Shown: positions 26,863 through 36,922 of the stretch, one piece after another
Numbering within the stretch: position 1 is the first letter of the stretch
Layout of the letters: each line of letters starts with the position of its first letter
Source of the DNA: CAWAHD01 sp963781785
GTDB lineage: Bacteria; Planctomycetota; Planctomycetia; Isosphaerales; Isosphaeraceae
Direction of reading: 5' to 3'
Assembly (NCBI GenBank): GCA_963781785.1
Contig: CAWAHD010000002.1
Coordinates: 3,720,001-3,784,000 of the forward strand
DNA length: 64,000 bases
Notes under the pieces: generated by a model
What the model was told of the DNA's origin: nothing
What the model saw: only the letters and a program-made list of their open reading frames with translations
Databases searched by the model: none
Program-made: the position numbers and the translations under genes

Positions 26863-29232
26863 CTAGGGAATGAGCAGCAGAATCGGCGGTACTTTGGCCG
26901 GGTCGTGGAGCCGGAGTAACCAGTAGCCGATACCGGCAAGACCGAGCATCAACGAAGGATTGGGTCCGCCGGAAGGAGCTCCGGACGGCCAGTCGTCCGA
27001 GGAGGCGTGTCGTTCGATGAGAGCTTCCGCCAGATCAACGGCTCGGCTGTGATAAGTCGGCTCGTCCAGCATCTGACTGGCAATCAGAACGACCTCGCCC
27101 AGACCCGACAGTCCATGGCAAAGCGACGCATCGGACCTCGTGTCCTCAAGGTGATCTTCGATTGCTTCCAACGTGGTCGCAACTGCGCGGTGCGCCATGG
27201 CGAGATAGTACTCGCTTCGCGCCGGGTCCAGCGCCGCGGCTCGGAGCTGAGCGAGACCAATTCCCGGCGCGCCATGGCACCATCCAGAGGAGAAGGTTGA
27301 GGTCATGCCGCCAATTTCGAACGCCCCGTCGGAAGCACCTTGGTCAGCCCAATTACGCTGATTCGGATCAAAAAGCGTGTCCATGAACGCGAACGCACCG
27401 CGCGCGGTTTCCAGGAACTCAGTCCGGCCAGTTGCTGCGTACACTTCAAAGAGCGCCACGCCAAACCCGGCGGCGCCGTGAGCCATACCGGCCATCGGGC
27501 GCGTGCTCGCCGCAATGTTGGCCAGTGCCTTCGGCAACCAGACCCTGGCCGAGCCTCGACGGGTCGCAGACCGGCACAGTTCCTCGCCCAGCGTGATTGC
27601 CAACTCACGGCATTGCCCGAGCCCGGGATAGCGGCTCATTTGGAGGAGGGCAGGAATCGCCCCCGCATTGCCACCGATAACATCCAGCTCATGCGCGCAC
27701 GCAATTGAGTCGGCTACGCGGTCGAGGATGGAGCGGGCCTGCGCCGCCAGCCCGCTGTGCTCGGTCAATTCCGCTACGGTTTGTGCCACGTAGGCGACCC
27801 CAAGATGCCCGCAGTAGAGCGAGAGTGGTGAGACGGGCTCGGTGGTCGGTAAGCGGTCGAGCTGCCGGATCGAGCGGGCAATCGCGCCGATGGCGACCCG
27901 TCGCGACTCAGGATTGCCGCTCAGCGCGTGAAGCTGCGTCAGAAAAAGCGCGATTCCCGCCGATCCGCCGTAAAGATCGGGACCGACGGCTGATGTCATC
28001 TGCGTGATGGGACCGCCGGGTTCCAATGCCTCCGCGGTTGACCGTCCCATCCAATTGCAATGAAGACCATCGACGTCCCAATAGGTCGATCGACAAAGTA
28101 TCGAGCCAATGCGCTTTGCGGCCTCAAGCGGCGATGCTGCGGCCGGGCTGGCCGCAGGCATCGGGGCGATCTCGTTGATCTTCCAATTGACTGCGGTTCT
28201 CTTGGCCAGGCTGATTTGCGATTCCAACGTATCGAGCGTTTCATCATCCAGCGAGCCAGGGCCACGATATGGCCGTCGAGGATCGAGGCCCGCTTTGAGG
28301 TACGCAGCGGCTACCGTAGCGCTACGCGCGTCCCGCTGAACTTCCCCGTGAATGAACGATTCCCACAGGGCCGCCGCGATGAGTTGGCACCGATGCTCTC
28401 CGAAGCTCAATGCGCTGTTCGGATCCTCAGCAAATCCCAGCCCGTCGGCCAACCGTCTGGTAAAAAGAGGGACTGGGGATCGCAATCCGGAAGCGATGAT
28501 CGAATGGATCTCGGCAATGATCGTGCCGATCAAACCGCGGTGGTTCCGGCTCGCATACAGTACACCTGCGTCGGCCCGATGATACGCATTCGGGTCGTTG
28601 AGCAGTTTGACGTGGAACGGTACCCGGATTGCATTGAGACGCGACGTGGTCGCTCCCATGAATCGAACGGCGGTATTGACCCTGAGGTGCCAGTAATAAC
28701 GGTCCAGAGAATCGCCGTTCTCGCTGCCCGCGCCGGCACTTCCCACAGAGTCGCCGATGGCGACCTGGAATCCCGACTTCAGTTGGCGGAGTTCTTTGGC
28801 AACGCGGACTCGGCAACCTTTCATCGGCTCGATGGTGCCATCGGCGAGCATGACATCCGACAGTGGACTCCAGAATTCGACGTCATCCTTGGCAACGACG
28901 ACCATCCCGCCGTGGTCGATCCGACGAACCGTCCAGCCGGGTTGCCAGGCTCCGAGCCCCGAATTAGCCGCGGACAATGCCGCCGCGAAGTCGCGTTGGG
29001 CGACTACATCCGTCCGCGGCAGAGCACGCTGGGCGGAGGGGCGAAAGTAGAGCCGTTCGTACAGGTCGCGGCCAAGTGACACGACCAGCAGCGTCGGTTC
29101 GGGCGGGAGAGAGGTTTCCGTGAAATGCCGCTCACCAACTTCGCGCGGCTCACCGAGGATGGAGTATCGATCCAGTGACTCAATCTCAACGGCGTCGAGA
29201 ACCTCGAGGAGGTCGTCGTGGAGGCCGATCAT
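26863..29232 (-). CDS. HopA1-like lyase / LanC cyclase fusion (putative class V-type lanthipeptide synthetase)
   Basis: 789 residues, unbroken. About 177-300 resemble HopA1-family lyases (YYWHLRVNTAVRFMGATT, SRLNAIRVPFHVKLLNDPNA, YHRADAGVLYASRNHRGLIG). From about 415 a complete LanC toroid follows, with its GxxG repeats: LYGGSAGIALF, YCGHLGVAY, GMAHGAAGFG, GWCHGAPGIG, LCHGLSGLGE and GLAGIGYWLL. Cys652, Cys705 and His706 match the LanC zinc ligands, and His585 the catalytic His. HopA1-like proteins eliminate phosphate from pSer/pThr in class V lanthipeptide pathways, and LanC then adds Cys thiols to the alkenes. The start overlaps the upstream kinase stop (ATGA). Residues 1-170 are unassigned and may bind the leader. 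Confidence 0.82.
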   Translation of the reverse strand: MIGLHDDLLEVLDAVEIESLDRYSILGEPREVGERHFTETSLPPEPTLLVVSLGRDLYERLYFRPSAQRALPRTDVVAQRDFAAALSAANSGLGAWQPGWTVRRIDHGGMVVVAKDDVEFWSPLSDVMLADGTIEPMKGCRVRVAKELRQLKSGFQVAIGDSVGSAGAGSENGDSLDRYYWHLRVNTAVRFMGATTSRLNAIRVPFHVKLLNDPNAYHRADAGVLYASRNHRGLIGTIIAEIHSIIASGLRSPVPLFTRRLADGLGFAEDPNSALSFGEHRCQLIAAALWESFIHGEVQRDARSATVAAAYLKAGLDPRRPYRGPGSLDDETLDTLESQISLAKRTAVNWKINEIAPMPAASPAAASPLEAAKRIGSILCRSTYWDVDGLHCNWMGRSTAEALEPGGPITQMTSAVGPDLYGGSAGIALFLTQLHALSGNPESRRVAIGAIARSIRQLDRLPTTEPVSPLSLYCGHLGVAYVAQTVAELTEHSGLAAQARSILDRVADSIACAHELDVIGGNAGAIPALLQMSRYPGLGQCRELAITLGEELCRSATRRGSARVWLPKALANIAASTRPMAGMAHGAAGFGVALFEVYAATGRTEFLETARGAFAFMDTLFDPNQRNWADQGASDGAFEIGGMTSTFSSGWCHGAPGIGLAQLRAAALDPARSEYYLAMAHRAVATTLEAIEDHLEDTRSDASLCHGLSGLGEVVLIASQMLDEPTYHSRAVDLAEALIERHASSDDWPSGAPSGGPNPSLMLGLAGIGYWLLRLHDPAKVPPILLLIP

Positions 29233-30362
29233 TGTAGTGGTCCGGCGAGAGGTATGCCGTAGAGCTGGATCTGTCCGAGCTCTGGTTCGGCCAGCAGGTT
29301 CGCGCTGAGTTGGAGCAGAATGACGGAGCGACCGGCCAATCGGTCTGCCTCGTACGATAACTCGAAGGCCGACTGAATCAGTCGGGCGGCTGAAAATGCG
29401 ACGGCACGTAGCAGAAGAGCGTCGGCCGCAGCCGCACTCAGACCTGCCGCGCTACGATAGCCGGACCAGAACGTGCGGATCACACTCCTCAACGTGAAAA
29501 GCGAAACGTGCGCCTGGGAAATTATCTGCTCGGCGGCCAGGTCGTCCGAGAGCGGCATCGAATCGACCCAGACGACCAAGTACTCGTGCAAAGCACCCGC
29601 CAAATCCCAGGCAGGATCGCCGAATTGGACCATCTCCCAATCCACGATCCAGATCTGAGTGCAGTCGGACTCTTGCCCGCCTAGCGCTCGGGGCACCAAG
29701 ACGTTGTCGAACCGAATGTCGCCATGGATGATTGTTTCAGCTCGCCACAGTTTGCTTAGCCGGGCCAGATACTCCCCCGGTCCGTTCTGCGCCTGAAGAA
29801 CGTGTAACAATTCGAAATTGGCTGCACTGAGATTCGCGAGCATGGCAGCCCTTGGCTCGTGAACGTTCAGTATTCGGGGCTTGGCCTGAGAAAGCCACCC
29901 GAGGCGAGGCTCATGCTGTGGATCAGCTTGGCGGGCGACACGGTGCAGCTTCCCGAGGGCCATCCCCAGGGCGCGAGCAGCGAGGGGACCGAGAGCTAGA
30001 CGATGATCGGATTCCGATCCTGACCGAAGATTGATGGCATTCGGGATCAGCTCGAAGACCAAGACGCCTTCGTCGTCATCATCACAGACCAACCGAGGAA
30101 CGATTCTCGCCAGGTCCGCGACAGCGGTGTTCTCCCGGCAAAACCGGTGAAACGCTGCCTCGCAACGAAGTGTGTTGCCGCCGCCGTCCAGAGGCTCATC
30201 GGGCTGTTTGATGAAGAAACCGTGGTTCCCCGGCCCCTCCACTTCCAGATTTCGATTCCGTCGCGCGATACTGCGGATGCTTAGACTGCCGTCGATGATC
30301 CAATTCCGATCGATCAGGCCACGTTCAAGCAGGAAGGGCACGACGTTGTCAACGCTGAGCAT
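29229..30362 (-). CDS. APH-fold phosphotransferase (putative LanK-type peptide Ser/Thr kinase)
   Basis: From ATG 30362 the protein has 377 residues; a GTG at 30413 is an alternative start, and neither has a strong Shine-Dalgarno. The N-terminus (VVPFLLERGLIDRNWIIDGS, then RNRNLEV and HGFFIKQP with a candidate ATP lysine at 52) and the catalytic motifs IIHGDIRFDN (213-220, Asp catalytic, Asn metal) and IVDWEMVQFGDPAWDL (241, DFG equivalent) define an aminoglycoside-phosphotransferase fold. Sandwiched between a Cys-rich peptide gene and the HopA1-LanC gene, it is best read as the kinase that phosphorylates peptide Ser/Thr before elimination, as in class V lanthipeptide and thioamitide pathways. 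Antibiotic resistance is unlikely. Confidence 0.78.
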   Translation of the reverse strand: MLSVDNVVPFLLERGLIDRNWIIDGSLSIRSIARRNRNLEVEGPGNHGFFIKQPDEPLDGGGNTLRCEAAFHRFCRENTAVADLARIVPRLVCDDDDEGVLVFELIPNAINLRSGSESDHRLALGPLAARALGMALGKLHRVARQADPQHEPRLGWLSQAKPRILNVHEPRAAMLANLSAANFELLHVLQAQNGPGEYLARLSKLWRAETIIHGDIRFDNVLVPRALGGQESDCTQIWIVDWEMVQFGDPAWDLAGALHEYLVVWVDSMPLSDDLAAEQIISQAHVSLFTLRSVIRTFWSGYRSAAGLSAAAADALLLRAVAFSAARLIQSAFELSYEADRLAGRSVILLQLSANLLAEPELGQIQLYGIPLAGPLQ

Positions 30363-30435
30363 CACCGGACAACTTGTTGCGCAAATAGAGGATCGAGGCT
30401 GGCCGAAGTTCACAGACCACTTGCTAACGTGGCAT

Positions 30436-30855
30436 CTAGCCGTCGTGTCGAGTGCACGGTGTGTGGCAGGGGCAGGTACCGGTCACCGTTGTGTTCCGGC
30501 ATAGCGATGCGCAGCACGCCTGGATCGAGAAGCACGACAGAATCTTGCCTTGCAAAAATGACGCTTCCATGAACTGCACGAATTCGATCTTCGTCGTTGC
30601 CTCAATGACCAGGTGAGTGGGTTTGGCTTCCTGACCGGGATCGTCGGAATAGTGGTGGTGAACGATCCCGTTCGTCGGAATCTCGAAGTAAGTGTGAAAG
30701 GTGAGATCGGTGTAGAGCCTGACGGAACCATCGGCCTTGGATGGGCCCAAGTAACCGATCAACTCAATCCCCTGCCGAGGCTTGTTGAAATCCGACGCGA
30801 GTTTTTTGACCAGCAGATGAGGGGTGAGGTCTACGTCGTCCGAACGCTTGGCCAT
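30436..30855 (-). CDS. Candidate RiPP precursor: long leader and Cys/Thr-rich core
   Basis: ATG 30855 follows GAGGAGA, giving 139 residues. Residues 1-107 contain no cysteine and look folded or leader-like (ELIGYLGPSKADGSVRLYTD; LTFHTYFEIPTNGIVHHHYS; FVQFMEASFLQGKIL). The last 32 hold all seven cysteines (108, 114, 115, 119, 128, 130, 134) with many Ser/Thr (SCFSIQACCASLC; NTTVTGTCPCHTPCT), as expected for a lanthipeptide core. It is the first gene of a same-strand unit with the kinase and HopA1-LanC genes. No double-Gly cleavage site is evident; processing may occur near LQGKIL. A shifted frame over the 3' end is also open (about 50 residues) but has lower GC at third positions. Confidence 0.68.
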   Translation of the reverse strand: MAKRSDDVDLTPHLLVKKLASDFNKPRQGIELIGYLGPSKADGSVRLYTDLTFHTYFEIPTNGIVHHHYSDDPGQEAKPTHLVIEATTKIEFVQFMEASFLQGKILSCFSIQACCASLCRNTTVTGTCPCHTPCTRHDG

Positions 30856-31114
30856 CGGTTCTCTCCTCATTTTTTCGGGTGCAACGAACTACGGCGTTGC
30901 GCTCAGTCTGCCAATGGGAGCGATTCAGGAAAACCTTTCATGGTCTCGAGAATTGTCCAAATAAAAACTGTCGTCAAACTACACAGGTGATGGAGTCGTG
31001 GCAAGACCTCACTTCCGGCAATCTCCAATTGCGCAACAACATTGAAGCTCTCGAATGAACAAGACCAAGAGCAACTCACGATCTTCAGTGTGCCAAAGCG
31101 GGACCGAAACGCGG

Positions 31115-34100
31115 TCAACGCACAGTTCTCCCGATCCGAAAACCCAAGTGTTTGTTGCTGCCCCACGGGTACATCCATTCTCGATGTGCCGAGCGTAGGT
31201 TGCTTTGAATATCGGTGAAACAGTCGCCGCGCAGATAGCGGGCACCTTCCAGTACCTCTTCATTTTTGGACAGATCATCGCCCATGTTCTTAAGTCGCGG
31301 CTCGTCTTTCAAGTGGCGGTCGTGGCACCATTCCCAGACATTGCCTAGCATGTCGAACAGGCCTAGCTCGTTGGGCAACAGCAGTCCACACGGGTGAGCA
31401 CGGTAACCCGAATTCTCGACATACCACTCGCGCCGCATCAGCAGGTCCGGGGAATTGCCGCAGTAGTGGGTCGTAGAAGTTCCTGCGCGGCAAGCGTATT
31501 CCCATTCGGCTTCCGTGAGCAGTCGATACGCTCCGTCATCGACGGCTTTTCCATCCACTCGCATCCCCGCCCCATACTCTCCCTTCTCGTTCGGTTTGTA
31601 GCACGAAGTCAACCCCTCTTCTTCGCTGAGCCAGTTGCAATACTCTGCACTCTGCCCCCAGTTGACTCCAACCTGCGGACAGTCGGGTCCCTGGCTCCAT
31701 CTGGTGAGAGGCGGTACTGGTCGATGTTTCTTCGCTGCAAACGTGCGGAACTCATCGTTCGTAACCTCCCGAGAGCCGACCAAGAATCGGCGCGGAATAG
31801 TACGGCGATGGTAGAACTCCTCTTGCTCGTGATCGGGATGCTCGGGCGGCGACCCCATTTCGAAATCGACCGGTCCGTCGATGAGCACCATCGTCTGGCC
31901 CGCGCTGTTGACGTGCCAACGATGTTTACCGAGTTCTCCCGCCCGCACGGGACCTCCCGGGATCTTGCATCGATCCTTGAATCCCCAGCGTGCGAGCACC
32001 AGTTCGGCGGCGGAGTGAACACCGGCGTCGGGATCGTTCCGGAAGACATCGAGGAGCCGGTTAACTAGCCGCTCGCGCTCGGTGTGACTTATGGCCTCGA
32101 GCGGATATCCGGCCATTGACAGGATCAATCCACGTCGCCTCGACGTGGTTTTGTCGAACAGATAATTGTTTTTCGCTTCAGGCAAATCGGGCGCTGTTGC
32201 TGCCGCGCTTTTGGAAAGGCGCGCTAGCTCTGAAGCGAGTACAAGCGGATTGACCCCGAGCGTGCTCACTGCGTCGACAAAGGCACTCCGGGACCGGGGA
32301 TCGGGATGATACTCCAGTAGTTGCCAGACCTCGCTCGCATAACCGAGACGCACCAAGGCCACTGCCGCCTTTGCCGCACGCGAGGCTTGCTCATCCAGTG
32401 CCCGTTGATCGCCGCCCGCGTCCCCCGGGCGGTTGTGTGCGGCCCCGGGGGCTCCCTCTGGAGATTGTACCGATCGGGCACCTGGCGCAGTCGATACCGC
32501 TCTCCTCAAATCGGCCAGGGCATTCGAGCTGTTTGCCTCGACCAAGGGATAGACCGTGGCGAACGACTTGGCGTCGGCATCGAGTAACAAGCCGACCAAG
32601 AGTTTCGTGTCATTCTCGGCGTAGTGGCACAATGCCGACGTCGCAATCAAGTGCTCGTCTTCTGGTCGCCATTTCTCCTCGTAGATCGCGATCAGCGGGC
32701 CTCTGAGCTCATCCCTGAGGCCTTCAAATGTCGCGACCCACCCCTTCACATCATCCAGCTTGGCCTTAACCAGCGCTCTGGCAACCTTGTCACCGACCCC
32801 ACTCCAGTTCGAGCTGCGCCGGTTAAATGCCATCAGCGCCCGGCCACGGGAAGAATGCGACTGTCATCTGGTGCGGCCTCGCGCAACACGTTCCAGAGAC
32901 GGCCGGTCAGCTCGCCCCGGCGCGGTTGCAGCCGATCGCAGATCAGAGTCGTTCCGGCTGGGTCGGCTCGCAGCAATCGCTCGTAAAGGTAGTCGATCTG
33001 TCCGTGGTCGCCAGATAGACGGGCAAGGCTGTAGCCAAGTTTTGACCGGTCGTCATTTCCGGACCCGTTCGCGAGGTCGTGAAGGCGAGACGAATAGGTC
33101 CAACGGGGATAGCCCGAGAGCTGATTCAGCACGCCGGATATCTTCTCGATATCGGCGTTGGAGAGCGAATTGAGCAGCGCCTGAGTTTCCGAAAAAACGG
33201 TGTAGGCGACCACCCCGCCTGAGAGCAGAAACAAGAGCGCGAACATTGCAACCAGCCGCGTCCCGTGCACTTGCCCTGCGCACCGCATCATCCGCCGCTG
33301 CGGCTCGGTCCACTTCGTGCGCTTTGCCAATAACCCGATCGTTGCCCACTCCTGCACCGAAGGCAAGTATCGGTTCTGCGGCTTGACGTTCCATAGCCCA
33401 CTGCGTTCCGCCAGCAGCAGCTCTGCCCGACCGCGCCGGGTCGCCCTCTTCTCTTTGTTCACCCAATTTCGCAATGAGTGGACCAGGTAATCGTGTGTCA
33501 GTTGGTAATACCTCTCGGATGTCGAGCTCCCCGCGACGCCTTCATCGATCGAGCTTTGCAGATCGACCGGCGTGATCAGCCGAAGGTTTCGATCCAGCAC
33601 ATGCATCAGTTCGGCGAAATCAGCCGGCCTGTCTCTGTAACCTGAGATGTCCCGAAGCTCCGCGATCGACCGCATTCGTCCTTTGATGTCGGCATTTGTC
33701 TCCGGCAACAGCGACTCTAGAACCGCTTTGGCCGCTGCCTGGTGACAACGATGGACCGGGTTGGACCGCGGTGAGGTGAAACTGTCTTCCAGAAACTTCA
33801 CGCCCACGCCATCCATGCCGCCAATTGTGTGGAGTGTCGCTGGGGTCCATGGCTTGTTCTTGATCATCTCGACGAAAAGTGCCAGCCGCACGGGCACAAC
33901 CCGGCCATCCTGCGCCAACCCATCTGTGGCCTGGTCAAGGAAAACCTTCTGTTCCTTGGTCAATTTGCGCTCCTCGACCGGCAGTGTCTCGTAGGCGCGT
34001 CCGTAGGCTGCAAGCACTTTCCGGGCGTGTTTCAGGTCGAAGAGATCGACGGCAGCGACGTTCCCGGTCGGCACGAGGTCGATCTCGAGGTCCCTCATGA

Positions 34101-35964
34101 ACCGGGTCGCCGCCATCCAGAAATCGTCGCGCAACAGGCAAATGGCCTGTACGTGCGATCCGTCACATTGTCGCAATGCGGTGACCAACTCGGTCTCCTG
34201 TTCATGCCCCCGCGCAGAGAGCCATTGCTCGAACTGGTCCAGGATCAGGATTACCTTCGGAGTGGTATTCTGTGAGCCCTTGCGCCGGAGCAAGGCCAGC
34301 AGGCGGGCTAGTCCCAGGTCACCGGGCAAGTCCGGCATGTGGTGACGAATGTTTCGAACCAGGTGGGCTTCCGTGTCGCTCGTTGTCGCCTCGGCATACA
34401 CGGCTGTGACGAGTGACTTGTCCAGTCGGGGAATGAGCCCTGCTTTGATCAGCGACGACTTGCCGCAGCCGGATGGCCCGTAAATCAGTCCAACGCGAAA
34501 TGTCTCGTCCGGCTCGGTCGCTTGGATCTTCATCTTCCAGAAACGAAGCGAATCGGGAAGGCCGTCCCGGTCCCGCAGGCCGGGCAACAGCGAAGGGAAA
34601 AAATCGGCATCGTGCACGTCGAACGAGCATATGCCTTTCGGGACGATCTTGATCGGTCGAGCGCCGGCCTCCGATTGGTCCGAGATTGTCGTTGGTCCGG
34701 TGTCCGACGATTCCGTCGCAATCGAGCCGGGCGGAACGTACGGCAGATCTTCTGAAGCCTTGGGCGAGCCCGCGGTTTTCAGGAACTCACGCAGGTCGTC
34801 GGCCATGTCCCCAGCGGTCGCATATCGCTCCGACGCCCGCTTCGCAATCGCCTTGAGGCAAATCCGCTGGAGTTCTTTGGGGATCTTGTCATCAATTTGC
34901 CGTGGAGGACGCGGTTCGGAATTGATGATTTGCTGAATCATCTGATGGCGTCCTGTACCCCGGAACGGACGCCGTCCGGTCAGCATCACGTAAAAAACGA
35001 CCCCGAGGCTGAAGATGTCCGAGCGGCCGTCCACCAGGTGTCCCTCTCCTCGAGCCTGTTCCGGGCTCATGTAAGCCGGTGTTCCCAGGTGGTGAGGACC
35101 CGTGCCGAAATCCTCGTCCTTGAGCGCCAGTCCAAAGTCGGTCAGATACGGCATGCCGGCGGTGTCGATCAGGATATTCGCAGGCTTGATGTCGCGGTGA
35201 AACCGGTCGTGCGCGTGGGTGTAGTGCAAGGTGTCGCAGATCACGGCGATCAACCGAGCCGATCTCGAAAAGCCGGGCCGCCCTTTCTTGAGCTTTGTAG
35301 CGAGATCACCGTCATCGATGTACTTCGAGACGATGTAAGATCGACCATCCTCGGCGTGGCCCACGTCGTAAATCGGCACGATTTTCGGGTGCGACAGCCC
35401 AGCAACCGTGCGTGCCTCGTCCGGGTAGGCGGCGGCTTCCGGGTGGACCACTGCCCGGCGGTTGAGCACCTTGATCGCGACCGGACGATCGAGCTCGGTG
35501 TCATGTGCCAGATACACGGTGCCGAAAGCACCTCGCCCGAGGATCCCCGATACCTTGTAGCGCCCGATGGACGGTGGAAAGGCGGCTTCCGGAGCGGCGG
35601 ATTGCTCTTTTTTGGGATTACTGATCACCACGGTCATGGGCTCTTTGGTGTCGACGTGCACGAGTTTCGGTTCCGCCGCTCCTGCCTGCACTTCGCGATC
35701 ATTCGGCATACCCAGAAACGCGTAAAATTTCTTACGTGCGTTGATTTCACTCCGCAGAATTCCGATCAACCCTGGATCATCGATGCCGAGCGCCTCCGGA
35801 TCGAGGCTCTGGCCCCGGAAGTAGCAGTCCTCCCAGCGCCGTAGGGGATCGGCCAAGACGGCGCTCAATCCGTCGTCGGCCGCGGCCAGCGCCTCGTGGT
35901 CGCCGGCATGGACGACTCGCTGTCGTTGAGGCGCGCGCAGTTGGTCAGGGCCGTCGCTGTCCAT
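31115..35964 (-). CDS. Giant Ser/Thr kinase with STAND NTPase, HEAT-like and SUMF1 (FGE) domains (one frameshift)
   Basis: ATG 35964 follows GGAGAGAAGAG. Order: kinase (LGRGAFGTVYLA, VAIKVLN, HRDIKPANIL, TDFGLAL; about residues 135-395), the linker FDVHDADFFPSLLPGLRDRD, an nSTAND NTPase (LIYGPSGCGKSSLIKAG, ILILDQFEQWL; from about 490), a membrane helix (AMFALLFLLSGGVVAYTVF), helical repeats, then a formylglycine-enzyme-like C-terminus (MGSPPEHPDHEQEEFYHRRT; YRLLTEAEWEYACRAGTSTT; LFDMLGNVWEWCHDR; LGFRIGRTVR). The frame breaks at about 32836 (GGGCGCTGATG); a one-base change reads VAGALMAFNRRSSNWSG and fuses both halves, whose helical repeats are continuous in related proteins. As read, two genes overlap by one base (TGATG). 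Confidence 0.85.
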
Positions 35965-36003
35965 CAGGCTCTTCTCTCCGCTTTGCAGGCTCGTCCCGGC
36001 CAA

Positions 36004-36615
36004 TCAAAAACTCGTCTCAAACCCTCCGAACCACCTGGCAAGCCGTCCCGTCGCAGCCAGCCACAACCGGCTGACCTGCTTCGGCTGCAGGCCCTGGATC
36101 TGGGCAATCTCGGCCTGGGAGAAGTCGCCGTAGTAGTGTAACTCGAAGATCGACCGTTCAGCGTCAGGCAGCTTTTCAACCTGCCGGTGAAACTCGGTCA
36201 GCGCCGCCAGCCGAGTTGGCTCATGAGTCGTGTCGGCAGGATCGACGTCCCGGTGAACTTCCGGATCGCTCCCCTCGATCAATCCGACTTGCCCCCGGGC
36301 ATCATCTCGTCGCTGTCGCTTGGCCATGTCGAGCAGAACATGACGTACCTTTTGGAACACCAAGCCGAAAAAACCGTCAACCGTTTCCGGATGTACGGTC
36401 TCCAGGGCACCGGCCAGTCGGATCCAGACCTCGCTGACAACGCTTTCGAGATCGTGCCGGCCCCGAAGCCCCGGGAAGTCTTCTTTGAAGATCGTGGCGG
36501 CGATCCGTAGCAGCCGGTTGTGGGCTCTTTCCAGCAACTCCCGGTGCGCTGTGTCGTCTCCACTTCGGAGACGTTCGATCAGGTCCTGAAGATCGGCCGA
36601 GCTATCATCGGTCAC
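36004..36615 (-). CDS. ECF-type sigma factor upstream of the giant kinase
   Basis: The protein has 203 residues from GTG 36615. Region 2: RHDLESVVSEVWIRLAGALE, FFGLVFQKVRHVLLDMAKRQ. Region 4: LPDAERSIFELHYYGDFSQA, then EIAQIQGLQPKQVSRLWLAA, the helix-turn-helix. It differs in sequence from the sigma factors at 6228 and 46034, so the three sigma-kinase pairs are not recent copies. The kinase ATG follows its stop by 39 bp. No anti-sigma factor is seen, so phosphorylation by the neighbour is a plausible control. Confidence 0.9.
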   Translation of the reverse strand: MTDDSSADLQDLIERLRSGDDTAHRELLERAHNRLLRIAATIFKEDFPGLRGRHDLESVVSEVWIRLAGALETVHPETVDGFFGLVFQKVRHVLLDMAKRQRRDDARGQVGLIEGSDPEVHRDVDPADTTHEPTRLAALTEFHRQVEKLPDAERSIFELHYYGDFSQAEIAQIQGLQPKQVSRLWLAATGRLARWFGGFETSF

Positions 36616-36922
36616 GTGGATCTTGCCCAGCGAGATGGTGGCCGCGCGGACTTGAGTTCGTCAGAACGCCTTGGGCCCGGACAAGCGATCCTTTACACAC
36701 GAATTGTAACCGGCGGCGCACCCGTTCTCAACATATTGGTCTTTTTCAAGATTTGTTTGTCCGAAACCCGAGGATCGACAGCCTTGCACCTTGGTGCGAC
36801 GGAGAACAGAGAGGCCATCAGGGCCGATCGAAACTCGTCCGCGACCTGCTATGGAAGCGGGAGTTTTCCGCTCTCTCCGGTTATCTCGCACCAGGTTCGA
36901 CAACCCATGTGAGGAGCAACCG
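36616..36922. other. Divergent intergenic region
   Basis: This region lies between the minus-strand sigma gene and the plus-strand LExRxxLS protein, so it should carry both promoters. It includes a more A/T-rich patch around 36700-36770 (ACATATTGGTCTTTTTCAAG). I cannot assign -35/-10 boxes with confidence, and no gene is seen. Confidence 0.35.

Noticed and set aside
29229..30362. Aminoglycoside-resistance gene
   Set aside because: The fold is APH-like, but the coupling to a LanC-type gene and a Cys-rich peptide makes a peptide kinase more likely.
30373..30520. Alternative frame at the 3' end of the RiPP precursor as its true C-terminus
   Set aside because: It is open and protein-like, but it needs a frameshift, has lower GC at third positions and lacks the Cys pattern that fits the neighbouring enzymes. 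Kept only as a caution.
30903..31178. Minus-strand frame of 91 codons between the giant kinase and the precursor
   Set aside because: It overlaps the end of the SUMF1-type domain in another frame and has no recognisable features.
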